A stretch of 16,625 nt of DNA from an uncultured Eubacteriales bacterium (GTDB taxonomy: Bacteria > Bacillota > Clostridia > Lachnospirales > Anaerotignaceae): NCBI GenBank assembly GCA_934552695.1, contig CAKTER010000017.1, positions 1-16,625 of the forward strand. Reading direction: 5' to 3'. Positions 5,678 to 14,142 of this stretch are shown in pieces (positions within the stretch are counted from its first letter, which is position 1; each line of letters starts with the position of its first letter). The position numbers were made by a program, and so were the translations under genes. The notes below the pieces were generated by a model. That model searched no databases, was not told where the DNA came from, and saw nothing but the letters and a program-made list of their open reading frames with translations.

Positions 5678-7896
5678 TTTTACTACCCAAGGGGCTGTTT
5701 GGCTTTCAGGAGGCTTGTGCAAGCTGGCTGACAGAAACGGTGGCCCGGGAGGACAGCCGCCAAACCCTGGTGGTGAAGGCCCCCACCGGAGCGGGGAAAA
5801 CCATTATCCTTATCGATTTTATCGACCGCTACCTGAGCCGGGAAAACGCCAATACGGTCTTTGTGTGGTTGTGCCCCGGCAAGGGGGATTTGGAGGAGCA
5901 AAGCCGCCAAAAAATGCAGAAATTGTTACCCGGCCGTCCGGCCCGGACGCTGGCGGATGCTTTGCAGCTGGGGTTTGCCCCGGGGAGCACGGCGTTTATC
6001 AACTGGGAGCTGGTCACAAAGCGGGGCAACCGGGCCATTGGCGAGGGCGAGCGGAAGAACCTGTACGACCGGGTGGCCGAGGCCAAGCGCCGGGGGACGG
6101 AGTTTGTTATTATCATCGATGAGGAGCATTCCAACGACACCAAAAAGGCCGCCGGGCTGCTGGAGGCCATTGGCCCCCGCCACATCGTCCGGGTTTCGGC
6201 CACGGCCAAAACCCATCGGCTATGCGAGTTTTACGAGATTGACGAGAGGGAGGTCATTGCTGCGGGGTTAATTACCAAGGCCCTGTACATCAACGAGGAC
6301 GTAGACTACAACGGGCATTTTGAAAGTGAGCACGGCTATCTCATTGCGCTGGCGGACAAAAAACGGCAGGAGATTGCCCGGGCCTATGCCGTCCAGCCGG
6401 GGGCCACGGGGGAAATTCGGCCCCTGTGCCTTATCCAGTTCCCCAACGCCTCGGACCGGCTGATTGCAGCGGTAGAGGAAAAGCTGGCGGCGATGGGCTA
6501 CACCTACGAAAACGGGCTGGTAGCCAAGTGGATGAGCGACAGCGGGGACAAGCGGAATTTGGAGGGAATCACCGCCCCCAACGCTCGCCCGGTGTTTTTG
6601 TTGATGAAACAGGCGATTGCCACCGGATGGGACTGCCCTCGGGCCAAAATTTTGGTCAAGCTGCGGGAGCGGATGTCGGAGGACTTTGAGATTCAGACCA
6701 TCGGCCGGCTGCGGCGGATGCCCGAGGCCCGGCACTACGGGGTGGATGTGCTGGATTTTTGCTACCTTTATACCTTCGATGAAAAGTACAAGCAAAGCAT
6801 TAAGGCCAACCTAAGCCAAGCGTTTGAAGTGAAGCGCTTGCCCTTAAAGGACAAGTGCCGGGGGTTTGTACTGGAGAAGCAGCTGCGGAACCGGGACGCC
6901 GGGACGTTGGGGGAGCGAGAGAGCTTTTTTGCCATTGCCGATTATTTCCGGGATACCTATGGCCTAGGCACCATCAAGGCCGACAACCGTCTGCGGCTGG
7001 AGGCATCGGGGTATCGCTTCGACCGGGAGCTGGTGGGCCTGCTGCGGGAGGGGAAGTTTATTACCACGGCCTCGATTTTGGAGGAGAACGTGGGGGAATA
7101 CCGGGTGACCCGGCGGCCGGTGGATACCCATACCCATGGCATGGATATGCTCCACGCCATTGACCGGATTAAAACGGCGGTGGGAATGCCGACGCAAAAG
7201 ACCCGGACGGTGCTGGAGCGGTTGTTCCGGGAGAGCGTGGCCAGCCCCCGGAAGCTGCTGGCTTTGGATACGCCCGGGTTTTATGCCTTTGTGATTAACA
7301 ACGAACCAAAACTGCGAGAGGATTTCCGGGGGGCCACGGCTCAAATGGCCCGGCAAATCGCCATGCCTTCGGCCAAAACGGCGGCGTTTCGGTTGCCGGA
7401 GCAGGAGCTGTTCCGTTACGACCCGGAGGAGCCCGGGGCCCGGGTGCTGCGGACGGCGGCCTACGAGGGATACTCCACGGCCATGCTGGTGGAGGGGGTG
7501 CGCTCCAAATGCGAGCGGCTGTTCGAGGCCTATTGCGAGACCCGGCCGGACGTGGACTGGGTATACAAAAACGGGGATACCGGGCTGGCCTATTTCTCGG
7601 TGGTGTATCTGGACGGCCTGGAAAAGCCCCGGCTATTTTATCCCGACTACATTGTAAAAAAGGCCGACGGCACGGTGTGGATTGTGGAAACCAAGGGCGG
7701 GGAGGCCCAAGGGGAAAGCCAGAACATTGACCGGCAAACCGCCAACAAGTTTGCGGCCTTTGGCCGGTATGCGGCAGAAAAGGGCCTGCGCTGGGGGTTT
7801 GTGCGGGATAAAAACGAGCGGCTTCGGATGAACAACACGGTTTATACCGAAAGCCTGCAAACAGAGCACTGGAAGCCCATTGACGAGATTTTTTAA
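5674..7896 (+). CDS. res: Type III restriction endonuclease subunit (Res)
   Basis: Res is the ATP-dependent motor and nuclease that, with Mod, cuts DNA carrying unmethylated sites in inverted orientation. Superfamily 2 helicase motifs are in order: Walker A APTGAGKT (36-43), DEEH box (149-152), motif III SATAK (175-179) and motif VI QTIGRLRR (341-348). A PD-(D/E)xK nuclease site lies near the C-terminus: YPDY (D658) then VETKG (E672, K674). All key residues are present, so the enzyme looks intact. At 740 aa it is short against the roughly 900-1000 of the classical EcoP1I/EcoP15I-type subunits, with less sequence between the helicase core and nuclease. The start is fixed by the ATGA overlap with mod. 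Confidence 0.93.
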   Translation: MILLPKGLFGFQEACASWLTETVAREDSRQTLVVKAPTGAGKTIILIDFIDRYLSRENANTVFVWLCPGKGDLEEQSRQKMQKLLPGRPARTLADALQLGFAPGSTAFINWELVTKRGNRAIGEGERKNLYDRVAEAKRRGTEFVIIIDEEHSNDTKKAAGLLEAIGPRHIVRVSATAKTHRLCEFYEIDEREVIAAGLITKALYINEDVDYNGHFESEHGYLIALADKKRQEIARAYAVQPGATGEIRPLCLIQFPNASDRLIAAVEEKLAAMGYTYENGLVAKWMSDSGDKRNLEGITAPNARPVFLLMKQAIATGWDCPRAKILVKLRERMSEDFEIQTIGRLRRMPEARHYGVDVLDFCYLYTFDEKYKQSIKANLSQAFEVKRLPLKDKCRGFVLEKQLRNRDAGTLGERESFFAIADYFRDTYGLGTIKADNRLRLEASGYRFDRELVGLLREGKFITTASILEENVGEYRVTRRPVDTHTHGMDMLHAIDRIKTAVGMPTQKTRTVLERLFRESVASPRKLLALDTPGFYAFVINNEPKLREDFRGATAQMARQIAMPSAKTAAFRLPEQELFRYDPEEPGARVLRTAAYEGYSTAMLVEGVRSKCERLFEAYCETRPDVDWVYKNGDTGLAYFSVVYLDGLEKPRLFYPDYIVKKADGTVWIVETKGGEAQGESQNIDRQTANKFAAFGRYAAEKGLRWGFVRDKNERLRMNNTVYTESLQTEHWKPIDEIF

Positions 7897-7917
7897 CCCC
7901 GGACAGGAGGGATGTGC

Positions 7918-8457
7918 ATGTACGAGGAAGCCTATCAAAAGCTGGAACGGCATTTGACCGATACCATAGCGGAGGAGCAGGCCAAGCTGGGCTATGACAG
8001 AGAGGCCTTGCGGCTGTACTATCCCCTAAGCTCCCTGCGGCATTTTTTCCATGGCCGGGAGACGGGAGAAGAACTGGCAGAGGCGCTGGCGGGGTTCCCG
8101 GCCTTTGCGGCTCCCCGGCTGGGGGAGGTAAAAATCACCCGGCTGGATGACCGGTTCTGCTTTTATTTGCCGCCCCAGGCGGCCGAATACGTTTATGAAA
8201 ATAAGGAAGAAAATCGGTTTATTCAGGAGCTGGTGGCGCTGCTGGGGCGCCACGGCACCAAGATGGAGCAGGTTGTGGCGCTGTTTCGGAAATGGGACGA
8301 AGCCTGTGTGGTGGAGCCTGTGGACAATGGGGAGTTCGATGTACGGATTACCTTCCGGGAGCGCCCCGACGACTATTTTTATTGCTTTAAGGACGAAGGG
8401 CATCACTTGATTTACCACCGGTTTTTGCCGGAGGATTATACGGATTTTGGGTTTTGA
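7918..8457 (+). CDS. Conserved hypothetical protein after res (DUF3877-like?)
   Basis: This 179-residue soluble protein has no signal peptide, membrane helix or recognisable catalytic motif. Its N-terminal pattern (helix, then EEQAKLGY and LRLYYPLSSLRHFF) resembles what I recall of the DUF3877 family of uncharacterised clostridial proteins; that assignment is from memory and unchecked. The C-terminal half has alternating aromatic strands (FDVRITFRE, YFYCFKDEG, LIYHRFLPEDY). The start is taken at 7918 rather than the ATG two codons earlier (7912), because AGGAGG (7905-7910) is 7 bases from 7918 but only 1 base from 7912. It begins 21 bases after res and ends before the operon's terminator, so it is probably co-transcribed with mod-res. 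Whether it takes part in restriction or is a passenger is unknown. Confidence 0.75.
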   Translation: MYEEAYQKLERHLTDTIAEEQAKLGYDREALRLYYPLSSLRHFFHGRETGEELAEALAGFPAFAAPRLGEVKITRLDDRFCFYLPPQAAEYVYENKEENRFIQELVALLGRHGTKMEQVVALFRKWDEACVVEPVDNGEFDVRITFRERPDDYFYCFKDEGHHLIYHRFLPEDYTDFGF

Positions 8458-8497
8458 GACGGAGGCAAAGGCTAAGGGGCTGATTTTGCACAAAAAG

Positions 8498-8524
8498 AAA
8501 GCGCAGAGCAATCTGCGCTTTTTT
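8498..8524 (+). terminator. Strong terminator of the mod-res operon
   Basis: A perfect 10-pair stem (8498-8507 with 8512-8521) closes a GCAA tetraloop and is followed by T residues to 8524. It lies 40 bases after the stop of the third operon gene. Confidence 0.9.
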
Positions 8525-8535
8525 GTCGGGGAGTG

Positions 8536-8566
8536 AAAACGCCTTTCCATTTTGGAAAGGCGTTTT
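8536..8566 (-). terminator. Terminator of the amino acid importer operon
   Basis: A perfect 13-pair stem (8536-8548 with 8554-8566) has a 5-base loop and A4/T4 ends, so it can work in both directions. It stands 12 bases beyond the stop of the minus-strand ATPase gene, which it mainly serves. With the hairpin at 8498 it insulates two converging operons. Confidence 0.85.
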
Positions 8567-8577
8567 GGCTCACAGCA

Positions 8578-9321
8578 TTAAATGTTTAAGAACCGGGACA
8601 AGAATTCTTTGGTACGGGGATTTTGCGGGTTTTTAAAGATGACGTCGGGGGTGTTGTCCTCGGCAATCACGCCCTGATCCAAAAACACCGTGCGGCTGGA
8701 TACGTCCCGGGCAAAGGCCATTTCGTGGGTCACAATCAGCATGGTGCTGCCTTCCTTGGCCAAATCCCGCATTACAGCCAGCACCTCGCCCACCATCTCC
8801 GGGTCGAGAGCGGAGGTGGGCTCGTCAAACAGCAGCACTTCGGGCTCCATGGCCAAGGCCCGGGCAATGGCCACCCGCTGCTTTTGGCCGCCGGAAAGCT
8901 GGCCGGGCTTGGCGTTGATATAAGGGGTCATGCCCACCTTTTCCAAAAATTGCTCAGCAATCTCTCGGGCATAGGCCTTGTCTTTTTTTAGAACCTTGGT
9001 TACGCCAATCATGCAGTTTTCCAGAACCGTCATGTTGTTAAAAAGATTGAAGGACTGGAACACCATGCCTACCTTGGCCCGGTACTGGGCAACGTTTACC
9101 GAGGGGTCGAGGATGTTGACGCCATTGTGTAAAATCTCGCCGGAGGTGGGAAGCTCCAGCACGTTTAAGCAACGCAAAAAGGTGGATTTGCCGCTACCGG
9201 AGGCGCCGATAATACAGGTGACGTCGCCGGGGTAAACATCCATGTTTATCCCCTTTAACACCTCGTGGGTGCCAAAGGTTTTCCGCAGGTCATGGATTTC
9301 CAAAATGGGAGAAGAACTCAT
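8578..9321 (-). CDS. Polar amino acid ABC transporter ATP-binding protein (GlnQ-like)
   Basis: This is the cytoplasmic ATPase that powers uptake of a polar amino acid. The 247-residue length is normal for the GlnQ/HisP/ArtP group. Walker [10 protein letters not shown] (39-47), Q-loop Q89, signature LSGGQKQR (142-149), Walker B LLFDE (163-167) followed by PTSALD, and switch histidine H199 are all present, so it should be active. It overlaps the permease gene by 4 bases (ATGA on the minus strand), with AAGGAGG as ribosome site inside the permease's end. It is the last gene of a three-gene receptor-permease-ATPase operon. The amino acid carried cannot be read from the ATPase; glnQ is a common label, not a proven substrate. 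Confidence 0.95.
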   Translation of the reverse strand: MSSSPILEIHDLRKTFGTHEVLKGINMDVYPGDVTCIIGASGSGKSTFLRCLNVLELPTSGEILHNGVNILDPSVNVAQYRAKVGMVFQSFNLFNNMTVLENCMIGVTKVLKKDKAYAREIAEQFLEKVGMTPYINAKPGQLSGGQKQRVAIARALAMEPEVLLFDEPTSALDPEMVGEVLAVMRDLAKEGSTMLIVTHEMAFARDVSSRTVFLDQGVIAEDNTPDVIFKNPQNPRTKEFLSRFLNI

Positions 9322-10115
9322 TTGGCGGCCTCCTTTCGGGTGCGGGGCGCATTCAGGGTGCCGCTGGTATGGGCCAGGGTGTCCCGGGTGGCCAGGTCGT
9401 AGTTGGCGCTACCATCCATTTTGTTTTCCAGCTTCCGCAAAATCCGGGAGCAAATGAGGGTCATGGCCAGATAGATGATGCTGACAATCATAAAGGACTC
9501 GAAGGTGGTGTAGTAGGCGCCGGCTACGGATTTCCCCACAAAGAACAGCTCGGTAACGGAAATAACGCTCAAAACCGAAGTATCTTTAATATTGATAATC
9601 AGGTTGTTGCCGATTTGGGGCATAATGTTTCGCAGGGCCTGAGGCAGGATGACATACACCATCGACTGGAAGTGGGTCATGCCAATGGCCTTGGCGCCTT
9701 CAATCTGCCCGGCATCTACGGATAAAATGCCGCCCCGGACGGTTTCGGCCATGTATGCGCCGGTGTTGATGGAAACGATAAAGAAGGCGGCAAACCACAT
9801 GGACATATCAATGTTCAGGTATTGCAGGGCACCATAAAAAATGGCCATAGCCTGCACAATCATGGGGGTGCCCCGGAATACCTCCACATAAATGTTCAAA
9901 ATGGTTTTTACAATCCTTAAAATAACAATTTTGAACCGGCTGTCGTTGGGGTTTTCGGGGATGGTCTGGATGATGCCGGCAACAAAACCAATCAGGCAGC
10001 CCACGGCGGTACCGATGAGGGCCACCAGAATGGTGGTGCCGGCGCCCCGCAGGTAGGACATCCAGTAGCGCTGCCACAAAAAGGCGACTCTTGGGAAAAA
10101 TCCCTCGGGGAGCAT
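9318..10115 (-). CDS. Polar amino acid ABC transporter permease (HisM/GlnP-like)
   Basis: This is the membrane channel subunit of the importer. Hydrophobic segments occupy roughly residues 25-50, 63-80, 84-125 and 180-222. The cytoplasmic EAA loop that docks on the ATPase is at about 139-160 ([12 protein letters not shown]...ILPQA), and the upstream VEVFRGTP motif is typical of the amino acid subfamily. Only one permease gene is present, so the channel is probably a homodimer. The C-terminal 35 residues form a polar tail that is longer than I would expect. The ATG at 10113-10115 is preceded on the minus strand by GGAGGAGG. A 9-pair hairpin separates it from the receptor gene upstream. Confidence 0.93.
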   Translation of the reverse strand: MLPEGFFPRVAFLWQRYWMSYLRGAGTTILVALIGTAVGCLIGFVAGIIQTIPENPNDSRFKIVILRIVKTILNIYVEVFRGTPMIVQAMAIFYGALQYLNIDMSMWFAAFFIVSINTGAYMAETVRGGILSVDAGQIEGAKAIGMTHFQSMVYVILPQALRNIMPQIGNNLIINIKDTSVLSVISVTELFFVGKSVAGAYYTTFESFMIVSIIYLAMTLICSRILRKLENKMDGSANYDLATRDTLAHTSGTLNAPRTRKEAAK

Positions 10116-10148
10116 AGGAAATACCTCCTCCTGGTATTATAAAGTAAG

Positions 10149-10171
10149 AAGGGGTGGGCAAGCCACCCCTT
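10149..10171 (-). promoter_or_regulatory. Intercistronic hairpin between receptor and permease genes
   Basis: A perfect 9-pair GC-rich stem (10149-10157 with 10163-10171) with a 5-base loop lies 17 bases after the receptor's stop codon. On the minus strand it is followed by CTTACTTTATAA rather than a clean T-run, so it is probably a partial terminator or a 3'-end stabiliser that makes receptor mRNA more abundant than permease mRNA, a common arrangement in ABC importer operons. Confidence 0.55.
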
Positions 10172-10188
10172 GGGTTATACAAATCTTC

Positions 10189-11076
10189 TTATTCGCCGGA
10201 CAAAGGCTGCTTAGCAATGGCATCGTTCATCATGGCGGTGAAGTCGTCGGTGGTCAGGGTGGCCAGTGCGGCATTCAGCTTATCCAACAGCTCGGTGTTC
10301 CCTTTTTTAACGGAAATGCCGATGTTAACCTCTTCGTCGGAAACCTCAAAGCCGTTTTCGCCATCAAACTCCAGCATAACCATGTTGGGGTAGGCAACGC
10401 AGGCCGCCATCGCAGTGGGCTGGTCGGTGACCACGGCATCCACCTTGCCGGAAGCCAGAGCTACCAGCATATCGGGGGCAGACTCCATGGCGGGCAGGAT
10501 GTTGGCGTCGGGAATCTGGCTCAGCACATCATACCAAATGGTGTTCATCTGCGAAGTGACCTTGGCCCCGGCCAAATCGGCCACGGATTGGGCGTCTTTA
10601 AATGCCGTATCATCCCGGGTCAGGCCCACAACAGAAGCATAGTAGTAGGGGGTAGTAAAGTCAACGGTTTGCAGCCGCTCGGAGGTGATGGACTGGCCGG
10701 CAATGGCGCAGTCAATCTTCCCGGACTGAACGGCAGGGGGCAGGCTGTCCCAGGCAATCTTGTAGATTTGCAGGTCGTAGCCCATTTGGTCGGCCAGGTA
10801 TTTGGCCATCATTACGTCATAGCCATAGGCGTAGTCGCTGCTGTCCTGGATGGGCACAGCGCCGTTGGAATCGTCGGACTGGGTCCAGTTGTAGGGAGCG
10901 TAGCCACATTCCATGCCGACCCGCAGCACAGGCTTTTCGGAGGTTTCGCCCCCGGCTTGTTCTCCCTGTTCTTCACTCTGGTTGGTGTTGCTGCTGCCGG
11001 CGTCCTTGCTGCTGGAGCAAGCGGCCAGGCCAAAGCACATCAGCGCTGCCAGGGCTGCTGCTAAAAACTTTTTCAT
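10189..11076 (-). CDS. Amino acid ABC transporter substrate-binding lipoprotein (family 3)
   Basis: This is the extracellular receptor that captures the amino acid and delivers it to the permease. It has a lipoprotein signal with lipobox L-A-A-C (residues 17-20), so C20 should be lipidated and membrane-anchored. A Ser/Glu-rich flexible linker (21-48) leads into a SBP_bac_3 domain: LRVGMECGYAPYNW near 51-64, YGYDVMMAKYLA near 84-95 and TSERLQTVDFTTPYYY at 131-146, whose arginine usually holds the ligand carboxylate. The length of 295 aa is normal. It is the first gene of the operon, downstream of a consensus promoter; its ribosome site is weak (GGGGAT about 6 bases ahead). The family suggests a polar amino acid, but I cannot say which. 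Confidence 0.94.
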   Translation of the reverse strand: MKKFLAAALAALMCFGLAACSSSKDAGSSNTNQSEEQGEQAGGETSEKPVLRVGMECGYAPYNWTQSDDSNGAVPIQDSSDYAYGYDVMMAKYLADQMGYDLQIYKIAWDSLPPAVQSGKIDCAIAGQSITSERLQTVDFTTPYYYASVVGLTRDDTAFKDAQSVADLAGAKVTSQMNTIWYDVLSQIPDANILPAMESAPDMLVALASGKVDAVVTDQPTAMAACVAYPNMVMLEFDGENGFEVSDEEVNIGISVKKGNTELLDKLNAALATLTTDDFTAMMNDAIAKQPLSGE

Positions 11077-11117
11077 CGTAAATCCCCGCTTTCTTACAGT
11101 ACAGTATAATAATTTAC

Positions 11118-11146
11118 ATTATATCCTCCCCAGCCCAATCCGTCAA
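11118..11146 (-). promoter_or_regulatory. Consensus promoter of the amino acid importer operon
   Basis: Read on the minus strand, -35 TTGACG (11141-11146) and -10 TATAAT (11118-11123) are 17 bases apart. The start site would be near 11111, leaving a leader of about 35 bases. The -10 box is one arm of an inverted repeat, TATAAT-7-ATTATA (11105-11123), which could be a regulator site. Confidence 0.85.
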
Positions 11147-11192
11147 GATTATTATGCGGGGAAAAGCATTTTTATGAAATGGGGAAAATCCA

Positions 11193-11221
11193 TTGGAAAA
11201 TCAGGCCAAAGCCGGTATAAT
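11193..11221 (+). promoter_or_regulatory. Promoter of the M16C peptidase gene
   Basis: The boxes TTGGAA (11193-11198) and TATAAT (11216-11221) are 17 bases apart. The predicted start near 11228 is only about a dozen bases before the start codon, so the mRNA has a very short leader. It is divergent from the importer promoter. Confidence 0.75.
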
Positions 11222-11239
11222 AGATAAGGAAAGGAGCGG

Positions 11240-14086
11240 ATGGATTTGAACTATGAAATTGGTCAAACCGTTTACGGATTCCGGCTTCGGGAGAAGCAGG
11301 AGTTGGCTGGGCACCGGGGGACAGGCTATGTGTTTGTCCACGAAAAAAGCGGAGCCCGGTTATTTTATATACAAAATGACGACGACAATAAGGTATTTTA
11401 TACAGCTTTTCGGACGCCTCCGGCCGACTCCACCGGGGTGGCTCATATTTTGGAACACTCGGTTTTATGCGGTAGCCGGAAGTATCCGTTAAAGGATCCT
11501 TTTAATCAATTGCTGAAGGGTTCGCTGAATACCTATTTAAATGCTATGACCTATGGGGACAAAACGGTGTACCCGGTGGCCAGCCGGAACGAGAAGGATT
11601 TTAAAAACCTGATGGACGTGTATTTGGATGCGGTGTTCTTCCCCCGGATTTACGAGCAGAAGGAAATCTTTTTGCAAGAGGGCTGGCGGCTGGAGGAGGG
11701 CCCCCGGGGCCTTAACTACAACGGCGTGGTCTACAACGAGATGAAAGGGGCGCTGTCCGACCCGGAGCGTCTGTTGATGAACGCCGTGAACCGGGAATTG
11801 TTTCCCACCTCCATTTATCAGTATGAATCCGGTGGCGACCCCCGGGACATCCCGCACCTGAGCTACGAGGCCTTTTTGGATTTCCATCGGGCCTATTACC
11901 ACCCCTCCAACTGCATAATGTATTTGTATGGGGACATGGCGATAGGTCCGTATCTGCAAAAGCTGGACGAAGAATATTTGAGCGGCTTTACCGCCCGGCC
12001 GGTGGATTCCGAAATTTTACCCGAGACCGAGCTGCCCCGGACGGCCTTGGCCGAAGCGCCCTACCCGGCGGCGGAAGGGGACGGGGCTTTTTTGGCGTAT
12101 AGCGTATTGGCGGGCCCCTGCACCGACCCGGTGCGGAACATGGCCATGGGGCTGCTGGACTATATGCTGCTGGAAACCAATGCTTCGCCTTTAAAGCGGG
12201 CGCTGGAGGAGGCGGGCATTGGCGATCAGTGCGAGGGCTGGTTCGACGGCGAAAGCCGGGATACCGTGTTTTCGGTGGTGGCCAAAAATGCCCGGCCGGA
12301 GCAGGCGGCGGATTTTGCCCGGGTGATAAAAACCACCCTGACCCGGCTGGCGGAAACGGGGTTTGACCCGGCCCTGCGGGAGGCCACCCTGGCCCGGTAT
12401 GAATACATGCTGCGGGAGCAGAACTTTGGCTATCGGCCCAAGGGGCTGGTGTACGGCCTGCGGCTGTTAAAGAGCGCTCTTCACGACCAATCGTTCTTTG
12501 CCTACCTGCACGATTGGGAGACCTTTGCACAGGTAAAGCAGCTGGATTTTGCGGCCCTTGTCCGGGAGGTATTTTTGGAAAACCCCCATGTGACCCAAAC
12601 GGTGCTGCGGCCGGATACCACCTTGGCGGAGAAGCTGCGCCAGGGGGACGAGCGGGCGCTGGCTGAGCTGACAACCTCCTTGAGCGCCGAGGAACGAGAG
12701 GCCCTACGGCGGCAGGCGGAGGCGCTGCGGGCCTTCCAGACCAAAGAAGAGACCGAGGCGGAGCTGGCCTGCATTCCCTGTTTGGCCCTGTCGGATGTGT
12801 CTCCTAAGGCGGATTTTGTGCCGGTGGAGCCCAAAAACGGCGTTCTGCAAGGGATGTACGAGACCAATGGCATTGTGTATTTGCAGCTGGTATTCCCGGC
12901 AACGGAGGACGAGGCGGCAACGGTGGGCCTGCTGCGGAGCCTGCTCACCGAGCTGGGCACGAAGGCATACAGCCGGGATGAGCTGGCGGTGAAGCAGGAT
13001 TTAATCTTTGGCCAGCTGTTTACCAGCAGCCGGGCCTATCAAACCCCCCAGGGCTGTTTGCCGGCGCTGATGGTGGAGGCCGACTTTTTAGCCGAAAAAA
13101 AGGCCGAGGCCTTTGCCTTTTTAAAGGAAGTTTTAACGGCTACCGACTTTGACAACCGGGAGGATGTGGGGCGTACCCTGCGGGAAGCCCGGCAGCGGCT
13201 GGCCCAAACCATGGCCGACGAGGGGCATTTAACGGCGTTGCAGCGGGCTATGGGACACCTGGACGCCCGGGAGGCCTGGCAGGATGCGTCTGCCGGCTCC
13301 CGGTTCTATCCGGCATTGAAAGCGGCGGCGGAAAATCCCCCGGAAAATCTGGGGGCGGCGGCGCAGCGTATTTTAAGCAACGGCTTTTTGGCCCTTGTTG
13401 GCGGCGGGGATGCCTGCGAAGCCGAGATTGCGGCGTTGCGGGCGGCGTTGCCCGGAGCGGAACGAAAGGCCCGGGCTACGGATTGTGCCGCATTGCGGGC
13501 GGGTTATGGCGCCCGGGAGGCCCTGACGACCCCCGGCAAGGTGGTGTATGTGGCCAAGGCCGGGGATTACCGGCAGGCCGGATTCGAATACAGCGGCACC
13601 ATGCTGGTGGCCCGCAGCCTGATTAACCGGGCCTATTTGTGGGATCGGGTGCGGGTGCTGGGGGGCGCTTATGGCTGTGGCGTAGGCTTCCGGCGCAGCG
13701 GTATGGCCTACTTTTACTCGTATCGGGATCCCCACCTAAACCGGACGTTGGCGGTGTACGACCAAACCGGGGACTTTTTGCAGGGGCTGACCCTGTCGGA
13801 GCAGGAGGTCACCCGGTACATTCTGGGGGCCATCAACGAGCTGGACCGGCCCCGGCACGCCTCGGAGCTGGGGGACATAGCGCTACGGTATTATTTGGCG
13901 GAAATCACCGAGGCCGATGTGAATCGGGAGCGGCAGCAGGTGTTGGACACTAAGCTGAAAGACTTGCAGGCGCTGGCCCCCTTATTCGGCAGTATCGCCG
14001 GGCAAAAGCAGGTGTGTGCTGTGGGGGACGCCGGAATTTTGGCCGAGGGCCAAGAAATGTTTGATAAAACGGGGCCGTTAGTGTAG
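11240..14086 (+). CDS. M16C-family zinc metallopeptidase (PreP/falcilysin-like)
   Basis: This is a large clam-shaped peptidase expected to degrade peptides in the cytoplasm; no signal peptide is seen. The inverted zinc motif HxxEH is HILEH at residues 69-73 (E72 catalytic), and the third zinc ligand is probably E167 in YNEMKGAL, the usual ~95-residue distance. The flanking segments (GVAHILEHSVLCGS, DPFNQLLKGSLNTYLNAMTYGDKTVYPVAS) are diagnostic of the M16C branch. The 948-residue length fits a single chain carrying both halves, with an M16C-associated region in the middle. The start at 11240 has AGGAG (11232-11236) only 3 bases away; a TTG at 11246 has better spacing (9) and is a real alternative that would shorten the protein by two residues. 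It lies 56 bases upstream of purM with no terminator between. Confidence 0.93.
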   Translation: MDLNYEIGQTVYGFRLREKQELAGHRGTGYVFVHEKSGARLFYIQNDDDNKVFYTAFRTPPADSTGVAHILEHSVLCGSRKYPLKDPFNQLLKGSLNTYLNAMTYGDKTVYPVASRNEKDFKNLMDVYLDAVFFPRIYEQKEIFLQEGWRLEEGPRGLNYNGVVYNEMKGALSDPERLLMNAVNRELFPTSIYQYESGGDPRDIPHLSYEAFLDFHRAYYHPSNCIMYLYGDMAIGPYLQKLDEEYLSGFTARPVDSEILPETELPRTALAEAPYPAAEGDGAFLAYSVLAGPCTDPVRNMAMGLLDYMLLETNASPLKRALEEAGIGDQCEGWFDGESRDTVFSVVAKNARPEQAADFARVIKTTLTRLAETGFDPALREATLARYEYMLREQNFGYRPKGLVYGLRLLKSALHDQSFFAYLHDWETFAQVKQLDFAALVREVFLENPHVTQTVLRPDTTLAEKLRQGDERALAELTTSLSAEEREALRRQAEALRAFQTKEETEAELACIPCLALSDVSPKADFVPVEPKNGVLQGMYETNGIVYLQLVFPATEDEAATVGLLRSLLTELGTKAYSRDELAVKQDLIFGQLFTSSRAYQTPQGCLPALMVEADFLAEKKAEAFAFLKEVLTATDFDNREDVGRTLREARQRLAQTMADEGHLTALQRAMGHLDAREAWQDASAGSRFYPALKAAAENPPENLGAAAQRILSNGFLALVGGGDACEAEIAALRAALPGAERKARATDCAALRAGYGAREALTTPGKVVYVAKAGDYRQAGFEYSGTMLVARSLINRAYLWDRVRVLGGAYGCGVGFRRSGMAYFYSYRDPHLNRTLAVYDQTGDFLQGLTLSEQEVTRYILGAINELDRPRHASELGDIALRYYLAEITEADVNRERQQVLDTKLKDLQALAPLFGSIAGQKQVCAVGDAGILAEGQEMFDKTGPLV

Positions 14087-14142
14087 AATGAGGTGTCTTG
14101 TTCTTTTAAATTTGTAGCTTTGGAGTTGCAGCAACGGAAAGG

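Noticed and set aside
14087..14142. Purine riboswitch or PurR-type control region before purM
   Set aside because: Only 56 bases are available, with no three-way-junction aptamer pattern and no recognisable box.
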